Below, in pieces: positions 57,590 to 64,000 of a stretch of DNA of 64,000 bases. Origin of the DNA: Ruminococcus sp. AF46-10NS (GTDB taxonomy: Bacteria; Bacillota; Clostridia; Lachnospirales; Lachnospiraceae); NCBI RefSeq assembly GCF_003474435.1, contig NZ_QRNF01000001.1:1-64000 (forward strand), written 5' to 3'. A model generated the notes under the pieces. It saw only the letters and a list, made by a program, of their open reading frames with translations. It was not told where the DNA came from and made no database searches. Numbering within the stretch: the stretch's first letter is position 1; every line of letters starts with the position of its first letter. The position numbers were made by a program, and so were the translations under genes.

Positions 57590-57690
57590 GTACCTTGCGA
57601 GGCTGCGAATATCCGCTTGACCAAGATCAAGTAAGTTCTTTGCAGAGATGAAATAAGCAGCCAAGTAGTTGCGAATATTCACTTAAGAAA
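57578..57690 (+). repeat. Imperfect tandem repeat across the SH3-gene stop
   Basis: AAGATCAAGTAAGTACCTTGC (57578) recurs as AAGATCAAGTAAGTTCTTTGC (57623), period 45, and GCGAATAT recurs at 57605 and 57671. The first copy includes the stop codon of the SH3-like gene. Confidence 0.7.
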
Positions 57691-57745
57691 ATGGGGATAA
57701 AGTAATAATATAAGAAATACAAACGAAAGATAAGAGGAAATCCAG

Positions 57746-60655
57746 GTGAAGCATTTACATCTGATCAGAAAAAAATTACTGCCATTGTTTATAAGTGCAG
57801 TTGTGATGGCAAGCCAGATTCCGGTTGTTGCAGCAGATTTTAGTGATGTAGAGATAGAGACCGGAGAAGACAGTACAATGCAGGAGAATACTGCAGAGGA
57901 TTGGAATCAGCAGAGTGAGGAGTCAGGGGAAACAGATACTGATATATACGGAGAAGATATTAGCGGAGCTGTTTCAGAGAGCAGTGAGAGTATCCAGCAG
58001 GAGAGCAGTGAGGAAAACGAGGAAATTTCCCTGCAAGGTTCTGAAACAGATGATACAGCCACAGAAATAGAGCAGTTTTCACTGGAACAGACTGATCCAT
58101 TCAGTGACGGAGAGACTGAATTTGACAGTGAAGACACCGGAATTGAATATATTAAAGGAAGACCGCTGACAGAAGAGGAAGAGAAGGAACAGCTGGCACC
58201 TTTTGACAGCCTGACGTCCTATTCCACAGCCATTGAGATCGGAAATGATACGGATGAGATTCCAATGGGAAGAGCAGTGGCGTATTCTTCTTACTATAAT
58301 GCAGCAGAACAGGGGTATGTAACCTCTGTAAAAAATCAGGATCCGTATGGAATGTGCTGGGCATTTGGAATGGCATCTCTTATGGAGACATCTCTTCTTT
58401 CGCAGGGGCTTGGAGCGTATGATCTGTCTGAGGAGCATCTTGCATATTTCTGGGCGAACAGAAGCAATGATCCTCTTGGAAATACTGCAGGGGATATTAA
58501 TCGTCATTATGGAACGGATGATTATGGAAATGTTGATTATCACGAAGGGGGAAATGATCTCCTGGCATCTATGTTTCTGAGTACCTGGTCAGGGATGACG
58601 ACAGAGGCAGATGTTCCCCTGGCAACAGATTCCACACATACACAGAAGACAGGGGCAATTCCTGCCAGGTCAAAGGAATTCCATTCATCAGCATACTTGA
58701 AGAATTCGTATTTTTCGGATTACTCAGTAAGTGCCATGAAGAAGCTTCTGACAGCGAATCATTCCGTTTCGATCATGTATAATGCACAGAACCGATATTA
58801 TAATGCCAGCACGGCAGCGTATTCTTATCCTACCAGTACCAAGAGTGTAAACCATGTGGTAACAGTGGTTGGATGGGATGATAATTATTCTGCATCGAAT
58901 TTTGCGGCTGCTTCCAAGGTAACTTCGGACGGTGCATGGATCGTCAAGAACAGCTGGGGTACAGACTGGGGAAAAGATGGCTATTTCTATATGTCCTATG
59001 AGGATAAGTCTGTATGTGAACTCGTTGCAGTTATAGCAGCAGCGAAACCGGAGTATACCAATAATTACTTCTATGACGGAACTTCAGGACTTGCCTCAAT
59101 CAAAATGTATTCCGGCGAGAAATTTGCCAGCATTTTTAAAGCCAGTGCAGGCAAGGGAAAGGCAGAAAGCCTGGGGGAAGTGACTCTGGCATCTATGAGT
59201 GATAACAGTTCCTTTACTGTACAGGTTTATACGAATCTGAAAGATGTCAGTGATCCGACAAGCGGAACGCCCGCCTATGCACAGCCAATATCCTGTGTTC
59301 AGTCCATGGCAGGAATAGAAACTTTTAAGATCCCGGAAGTTCTGATCAGTCAGAACAGTTTGTATTCTGTGGTGATAACCAATGCCGGCAGCAAGAAATT
59401 GAAGTATTATGTGGAAGCAAGTGTGGATTATACATGGTGTAAGTTTAAAGCTTCTGTTTCAGCCGACCAGAGTTTTATTTATTATCCGGAAGATACAGAC
59501 TGGATGGATGCCAAAGAATATAGTCCATCTATAACACCTCGTATCAAAGCACATACCAGAACGCTGAACAGCGCAGCGAAGATGACTCTGTCAGCGTCAT
59601 CCCTCAGTATGAATGCAGGTGATAAGAAGACACTCAAAGCATCAGCAACCAGAGCTGAGATGACATCTTCAGGAATTACATGGACAAGTTCTGATAAGAA
59701 TATTGCCACAGTTAGTACGAAGGGCGTGATCACGGCAAAGAAGCCTGGAACAGTGACCATTTCCTGCTATGGAAATAACGCCAAAGGAATCAAAGCTTCC
59801 TGCAAAGTTACTGTAAAACTTAAGAAAACTGCAGGAGTAAAGATATCAGGAAAGTCTTACAATAAGATCAATATCGCCTGGTCAGCAGTATCTGGCTGCA
59901 ACCGTTATGTAGTTTATCGTTCACAGAATGGCGGAAAAGAGAAAAAGCTTACCACTGTCAAAGCTAATGTAAAAACCTGGCAGGATACGGCTGTAAAGAC
60001 AGGAAACACGTATACTTACCGGGTTCGTGCAGCATATGTGATCAGCGGAAAAACAACAGTGTACGGCGGATATTCAGATAAAGTATCTGCAAAAGCAGAG
60101 CCAGGTAAAGCAACTGCGAAAGCCTCTGCAAAAATCGGTCCATATAATATGGTTTCTTGGAATAAGGTCTCAGGGGCTGGCGGATACCGGATCTACCGCA
60201 AGGTAAAAGGACAGAACTGGAAATGTATAAAAGAAGTAAAGAGTACGGTATTAAGTTATAAAGATTCCAGTGTTCAGGGAATCATCACTTACGCTTATGC
60301 AGTTCGTGCATATCGTACTGTAGGTGGAAAGAAAATCTTGGGTGGTTATAAAGCAAGTAGCTATATCCAGTCTTATCCATTGAAACAGAAGATCTCAAAA
60401 ATATGCAAAACATCGAGCGGCCTTAAAATTTACTGGAGTACCCAGAAAAAAGCTTCCGGATATCAGATCTACCGGAAAACAAAGAACAGTTCCTGGAAAA
60501 AGATCAAAACAATTTCCAATGGAAAGACAGCATCATTTGAGGATAGGAGAGCAAAGAAAGGCACAACTTACTATTATGCAGTGCGTGCCGGTGCAAAAAC
60601 ATCTACAGGCAAAACTGTATACGGCAGCTATACAGCAAAAACAGCGAAACGATAA
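57746..60655 (+). CDS. Secreted papain-like (C1A) cysteine protease with Ig-like and Fn3-like repeats
   Basis: 969 aa, GTG start after GAGGAAATCCAG. Signal peptide (1-30, ending VAA-D); acidic propeptide-like region rich in Glu/Ser (30-150); C1 catalytic domain with oxyanion Gln and nucleophile Cys204 in NQDPYGMCWAFGMASL, His in VNHVVTVVGWDD, Asn in WIVKNSWGTDWGKDGY; a lectin-like beta region; a BIG2 Ig-like domain (about 610-690, LSMNAGDKKTL, ITWTSSDKNIATVS); and three Fn3-like repeats with YRVRAAY/YAVRAY motifs. Extracellular; no LPXTG is seen. Confidence 0.88.
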   Translation: MKHLHLIRKKLLPLFISAVVMASQIPVVAADFSDVEIETGEDSTMQENTAEDWNQQSEESGETDTDIYGEDISGAVSESSESIQQESSEENEEISLQGSETDDTATEIEQFSLEQTDPFSDGETEFDSEDTGIEYIKGRPLTEEEEKEQLAPFDSLTSYSTAIEIGNDTDEIPMGRAVAYSSYYNAAEQGYVTSVKNQDPYGMCWAFGMASLMETSLLSQGLGAYDLSEEHLAYFWANRSNDPLGNTAGDINRHYGTDDYGNVDYHEGGNDLLASMFLSTWSGMTTEADVPLATDSTHTQKTGAIPARSKEFHSSAYLKNSYFSDYSVSAMKKLLTANHSVSIMYNAQNRYYNASTAAYSYPTSTKSVNHVVTVVGWDDNYSASNFAAASKVTSDGAWIVKNSWGTDWGKDGYFYMSYEDKSVCELVAVIAAAKPEYTNNYFYDGTSGLASIKMYSGEKFASIFKASAGKGKAESLGEVTLASMSDNSSFTVQVYTNLKDVSDPTSGTPAYAQPISCVQSMAGIETFKIPEVLISQNSLYSVVITNAGSKKLKYYVEASVDYTWCKFKASVSADQSFIYYPEDTDWMDAKEYSPSITPRIKAHTRTLNSAAKMTLSASSLSMNAGDKKTLKASATRAEMTSSGITWTSSDKNIATVSTKGVITAKKPGTVTISCYGNNAKGIKASCKVTVKLKKTAGVKISGKSYNKINIAWSAVSGCNRYVVYRSQNGGKEKKLTTVKANVKTWQDTAVKTGNTYTYRVRAAYVISGKTTVYGGYSDKVSAKAEPGKATAKASAKIGPYNMVSWNKVSGAGGYRIYRKVKGQNWKCIKEVKSTVLSYKDSSVQGIITYAYAVRAYRTVGGKKILGGYKASSYIQSYPLKQKISKICKTSSGLKIYWSTQKKASGYQIYRKTKNSSWKKIKTISNGKTASFEDRRAKKGTTYYYAVRAGAKTSTGKTVYGSYTAKTAKR

Positions 60656-60676
60656 ATATACAGAATAGAGAAATAG

Positions 60677-60735
60677 AAAACTCCCGTTTTCCTTCCTGAA
60701 AAGACGATCATCAGGCAGTGAAATCGGGAGTTTTT
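60677..60735 (+). terminator. Bidirectional terminator between protease gene and fucU
   Basis: AAAACTCCCG (60677-60686) and CGGGAGTTTT (60725-60734) with an inner stem CTTCCTG/CAGGCAG (imperfect). Serves both convergent genes. Confidence 0.75.
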
Positions 60736-60777
60736 GGTTGAATATGTGTATAGATATCAGGCAGTTACGTAAGAAGA

Positions 60778-61224
60778 TCAGTCGTTGTTGATAACAACAC
60801 CTTTCTGAAGCATTATATTTGCATAAAGAGCTTTCTCACCTGTGGAGATGATGCAGTAAGCTGTCTTAGCTTCATCATAGAATGCGAAACGCTCGATATT
60901 TCCAATTGCTTTTTCGCCACGCTCGTCATGTTTGGACACGATTTCTTTGTATGTATCCCAGATCGGTGTCTCAACATTATCGCCAGGCATTACTTCCATC
61001 AGGTTTACCGGATGCTCTACATAAGTATCAAGCGGGAACAGCTTCAGGATCGCATCAAGGATCTCCGGAACACCGTGTCCGTCGCAGCGGATGGTGATAG
61101 CGTTCTTTCCCATGGATTCTACAGGGAAGTTGCCGTCTGCGATTACAAGACGGTCACTGTGACCCATCTCGCATAATACCTTCAGTAATTCTGGTGATAA
61201 GATTTCTGGAATTCCTTTTAACAT
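60778..61224 (-). CDS. fucU: RbsD/FucU-family sugar mutarotase
   Basis: 148 aa. MLKGIPEILSPELLKVLCEMGHSD with the catalytic His, VIADGNFPV, and a C-terminal YANIMLQKGV strand, all typical of FucU. Interconverts anomers of fucose or related sugars. GGAGGATA precedes. Divergent from the aldolase-LacI-kinase operon, which suggests one shared sugar pathway. Confidence 0.88.
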   Translation of the reverse strand: MLKGIPEILSPELLKVLCEMGHSDRLVIADGNFPVESMGKNAITIRCDGHGVPEILDAILKLFPLDTYVEHPVNLMEVMPGDNVETPIWDTYKEIVSKHDERGEKAIGNIERFAFYDEAKTAYCIISTGEKALYANIMLQKGVVINND

Positions 61225-61573
61225 AGTTAATATCCTCCTAAGATAAATTGATCATTTACAGCATTGCAGAAATTATTGCATCAGGTCAGGTTTAAGATTC
61301 AGCTGCTCAGAGAATAATTTATGCAGTTGCCATATCTGCCGGTCATATCAGACGTTCCTGCCCGGCCACAGGTTTTTATATCTTTATAGATTAATCTAAC
61401 GGTATTTTATCTTCTTTTCAAGGCAATATTTTCCTTTAAATGATGAATATTTTATGGTTGACAGAAACGTTTCGGAGAGCTATGATAAACTCAAACAGAA
61501 ACGTTTCGGTTTCTGGACCGACAATAGATATTATTTAGAAAATAAACACAATATTCCAAGGAGGAAAAAGATT
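61225..61573. other. Divergent control region fucU / aldolase operon
   Basis: Holds the promoter and operators listed next and a perfect 12-base palindrome TAGATTAATCTA (61387-61398) that could serve a second regulator. No gene seen. Confidence 0.55.
61458..61507 (+). promoter_or_regulatory. Promoter with two LacI-type operators
   Basis: -35 TTGACA (61458-61463), 17-base spacer, -10 TATGAT (61481-61486). Perfect palindrome GAAACGTTTC fills the spacer (61464-61473) and recurs at 61498-61507 just after the start point, 34 bases apart. Likely target of the LacI regulator in the same operon. Confidence 0.85.
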
Positions 61574-62425
61574 ATGCCACTGGTTACATCGAAAGAAATG
61601 CTGTTAAAAGCACAGAAAGGCGGATACGCAGTAGGAGCATTCAATGCAGAGAATATGGAGATGGTGAAAGCAATCATCCAGGCTGCTGAGGAGCTGAAAG
61701 CTCCGGTTATGATCCAGACGACACCATCTACGGTTAAGTATGGTACTGTTGAGACCTATGCAGCGATCGTTGCAGCTGAGGCTGCCAAGGCTTCTGTTCC
61801 GGTTTGCCTTCATCTTGACCATGGCAGCAGCTTTGAGCTGGCTATGCAGGCAATGCATGCAGGTTACACATCTGTTATGATCGACGGTTCCAAACTGGAT
61901 TTTGAGGACAATATTAAAGAGACAAAGAGAGTTGCGGATGTAGCTGCTGCCCTGAACATTCCGTGTGAGGCTGAACTTGGTAAAGTCGGCGGTAAGGAAG
62001 ATGATCTTGAGGCAGAGGCAGACACCAACACAGATCCGCAGGAAGCAAAAGAATTCGTAGAGCGCACAGGTGTTACTTCCCTTGCAGTTGCAATTGGAAC
62101 AGCACACGGTTTTTATGTAGGAACTCCGGTTCTTGATAAAGAACGTTTAAGCGAGATCCGTGAAGTTGTTGATATTCCACTTGTTCTTCACGGAGCATCC
62201 GGTCTCAGTGATGAGGATGTAAGCGACTGTGTAAAACGTGGTATCTGCAAGGTAAACTTTGCAACAGAGCTTCGTGCGGCATATTCCAAGGCGGTTAAGG
62301 AGACATTTGCAGAGAATGAGAATACCATCGATCCGAAAGCATACGGAAAGAAAGCGATTCAGGCTGTAAAAGAGCTTGTTGAGGCTCGTATGAAAGTCTG
62401 CGGCTGCGACGGAAAGGCAGAATAA
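61574..62425 (+). CDS. Class II ketose-bisphosphate aldolase (Fba/GatY type)
   Basis: 283 aa from ATG 61574 (AAGGAGGAAAAAG upstream). Zinc ligands and catalytic acid: CLHLDHGSS (Asp/His), AELGKVGGKED, GTAHGFYVG and VLHGASGLSDED; KVNFATELR near the C-terminus. Splits a ketose 1,6- or 1-phosphate to DHAP plus an aldehyde. The regulated sugar-operon context suggests tagatose- or fructose-type rather than glycolytic housekeeping use. Confidence 0.9.
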   Translation: MPLVTSKEMLLKAQKGGYAVGAFNAENMEMVKAIIQAAEELKAPVMIQTTPSTVKYGTVETYAAIVAAEAAKASVPVCLHLDHGSSFELAMQAMHAGYTSVMIDGSKLDFEDNIKETKRVADVAAALNIPCEAELGKVGGKEDDLEAEADTNTDPQEAKEFVERTGVTSLAVAIGTAHGFYVGTPVLDKERLSEIREVVDIPLVLHGASGLSDEDVSDCVKRGICKVNFATELRAAYSKAVKETFAENENTIDPKAYGKKAIQAVKELVEARMKVCGCDGKAE

Positions 62426-62461
62426 GTATTGCGGTAAAATGCAGATAATGAGGTGATAAGT

Positions 62462-63469
62462 ATGGCAGCGACCATGAAAGATATCGCCAGGCGGACGGGA
62501 CTTGGGCTTGCAACGATTTCTTCCTATTTTAATGGGGGAAACGTAAGAGAAAAAAACAGAGTAAAGATCGAGGAAGCCATCGAGGAGCTGCACTACGAGG
62601 TAAATGAGGTGGCCAGAGGACTTAAGACCAATGCCACCAAGACCATCGGCGTGGTGATCCCGGAGCTTAACAATACCTTTTGTGCGGAGATCATCACAGA
62701 GATGGAGGATGTCCTGAGAAGTCATGGATATGCGACCATTGTCTGTGACTGCCGTACAGATAAGAAACTGGAGCGGGACGCAGTGGAATTCTTAAGCCGG
62801 AAACGTGTGGATGGCATCATCAACATGCCGGTGGACACAGAAGGCAATCACCTGAAAAAATTTCAGAAAACCGGGAAACCGATCGTGCTCATTGACCGTA
62901 AGATCCAGGAGATTTCCTGTGACAGTGTTCTTGTGGACAATGAGAAGGCGGCAGAAGATGCCATGAGAGTTTTTTTTCAGGCAGGACACCGCAAAATCGG
63001 GATCATCGGCGGTCCGGAGGAGATATCCACAGCGCAGGAACGTCTCCAGGGATACAGAAGCGCATATGAAAAAGAGAATCTTCCGGTACAGGAATCCCTG
63101 ATCTATCACGGTGACTATACCATTCAAGGCGGCGTGAAGGGGCTGGAGAAACTTGTGGCGGATAATCCGGATATGACAGCTGTATTTGTCACCAACTATG
63201 AGATGACCATGGGGGCGGTGATCGGTGTCAATGAGCTGGCACTTAAAATTCCGGAGCAGCTTTCCATGATCGGGTTCGATAACCTGCAGTTTGCAAGGGC
63301 ATGTAATCCCAAGCTGACTATCGTTGCTCAGCCTACACCAGGTATTGCAAGAGAGGTAGCCGGCATTATGCTGAAACGACTGGAAGAGGGCGATGCTGGA
63401 AATACGGAGCGGATTGCGGAGAAGCTTGACGCAGAGATTATTATGGGGAAATCTGTGCGTGCTATATAA
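62462..63469 (+). CDS. LacI-family regulator of the aldolase operon
   Basis: 335 aa from ATG 62462 (GAGGTGA upstream). HTH TMKDIARRTGLGLATISSYF, hinge VARGLKTNATKTIGVVIP, effector domain with RVDGIINMP, GHRKIGIIGGPE and SMIGFDNLQFA. Probably binds the GAAACGTTTC palindromes upstream of the aldolase gene and so controls its own operon. Confidence 0.9.
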   Translation: MAATMKDIARRTGLGLATISSYFNGGNVREKNRVKIEEAIEELHYEVNEVARGLKTNATKTIGVVIPELNNTFCAEIITEMEDVLRSHGYATIVCDCRTDKKLERDAVEFLSRKRVDGIINMPVDTEGNHLKKFQKTGKPIVLIDRKIQEISCDSVLVDNEKAAEDAMRVFFQAGHRKIGIIGGPEEISTAQERLQGYRSAYEKENLPVQESLIYHGDYTIQGGVKGLEKLVADNPDMTAVFVTNYEMTMGAVIGVNELALKIPEQLSMIGFDNLQFARACNPKLTIVAQPTPGIAREVAGIMLKRLEEGDAGNTERIAEKLDAEIIMGKSVRAI

Positions 63470-63487
63470 GGAGAAGGAGAAATCACA

Positions 63488-64000
63488 ATGAAACCATATT
63501 TACTTGGTATTGATATTGGTACCAGTGCCTGTAAGGTTGCGATCTTTGAGAAATCCGGAAACGTAGTGGCAGCAGTCAACGGTGACTATCCGGTATACTA
63601 TCCGAAGGAAGGCTGGGCTGAACAGAATCCGGAGGAATGGTGGAGTGCAGTCTGCAGTGCAGTAAAAAAAGCTATCCGGAAAGCAGGTATTGTACCGGAT
63701 GAGATCGCAGGCATCGGTATTGACGGACAGAGCTGGTCAGCGATTGCCATGGATAAAGATGGTAATGTTCTGACCAACACACCGATCTGGATGGATACAA
63801 GAGCACAGTCCATCTGTGACAGGCTGAATGAGGAGATCGGAGCAGATAAGATTTTTGAAGTATCCGGCAACTCGTTGCAGCCGTCTTATACAACAGCGAA
63901 GATCCTCTGGTATAAAGAAAATATGCCGGAGGTTTATGAAAAGATAGACAAGATTCTGCAGTCCAACAGCTTTATTGCATATAAGCTGACGGGTGTTATG
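63488..64000 (+). CDS. FGGY-family carbohydrate kinase, N-terminal part (window ends)
   Basis: 171 codons visible, open at the window edge. GGAGAAGGAG precedes. LLGIDIGTSACKVAIFEKSG is the phosphate-binding loop of FGGY kinases; EGWAEQNPEEWW and GIGIDGQSWSAIAMDKDG follow, and PIWMDTRAQ resembles xylulokinase. Phosphorylates a pentulose or hexulose that the aldolase may then split. Xylulokinase-like, but substrate uncertain. Confidence 0.85.
   Translation, partial: MKPYLLGIDIGTSACKVAIFEKSGNVVAAVNGDYPVYYPKEGWAEQNPEEWWSAVCSAVKKAIRKAGIVPDEIAGIGIDGQSWSAIAMDKDGNVLTNTPIWMDTRAQSICDRLNEEIGADKIFEVSGNSLQPSYTTAKILWYKENMPEVYEKIDKILQSNSFIAYKLTGVM

Noticed and set aside
1..64000. CRISPR array or rRNA operon
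   Set aside because: No regularly spaced repeats with unique spacers and no rRNA-like stretch were seen; only one tRNA gene is present.

Overview
The window looks like a chromosome segment of a gut Lachnospiraceae (class Clostridia, Blautia-like). The evidence is strong AGGAGG ribosome-binding sites throughout, a Gram-positive gene set (CarD, PhoB/PhoR, ECF transport module, L13-leader-like rplM-rpsI operon), carbohydrate ABC and LacI operons, and debris of Clostridia-type conjugative elements. Genus is inference. The backbone has moderate GC; parts of 20.5-39.4 kb are clearly more AT-rich.

Layout. 0-6 kb: a sugar ABC importer (binding protein, two permeases), a DUF5060/DUF4038-type glycosidase gene broken by two one-base deletions, a LacI regulator and a threonine aldolase. 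7-9.4 kb: proC, tRNA-Gly(CCC), a CYTH protein and a DJ-1/PfpI protein. 9.6-20.5 kb: housekeeping block tig-clpP-clpX-lon-engB-ecfA1-ecfA2-ecfT-truA-rplM-rpsI.

20.5-39.4 kb: accessory island inserted at the 3' end of rpsI. Three att-like copies of the rpsI 3' end (20476, 25945, 39341) suggest two elements in tandem. Element 1 carries an internally deleted tyrosine integrase, phage-type regulators, a primase fragment, TnpV and a CorC/HlyC-family transporter behind a promoter, an acidic leader peptide and an overlapping terminator. Element 2 carries ParA and VirB4 fragments, a full kdp potassium cluster (kdpF-A-B-C, a TrkA-C fragment, a membrane-anchored LysR-substrate-domain protein, kdpD, kdpE) and fragments of TetR, a KTR protein, a sigma factor, an integrase and a P4-type primase. 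No intact conjugation machinery remains.

39.4-64 kb: backbone again. It holds an SLC6-type Na+ symporter, an ABC-F ATPase, a patatin-like protein, a TetM/EF-G-like GTPase joined to an NYN nuclease domain, CarD, GreA, a Na/Pi cotransporter with PhoU domain behind phased TTTACA repeats and followed by phoB-phoR, then nucleotidyltransferase-galE-glf (galactofuranose precursor supply), an SH3-like membrane protein, a secreted papain-like protease, fucU, and a class II aldolase-LacI-FGGY kinase operon with two GAAACGTTTC operators.

Single-base deletions, all shifting frame the same way and mostly in short homopolymers, break the glycosidase (twice), kdpB, kdpD, the GTPase-NYN gene and the sigma fragment. 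This pattern must be settled (assembly error or real decay) before any of these genes is called dead.
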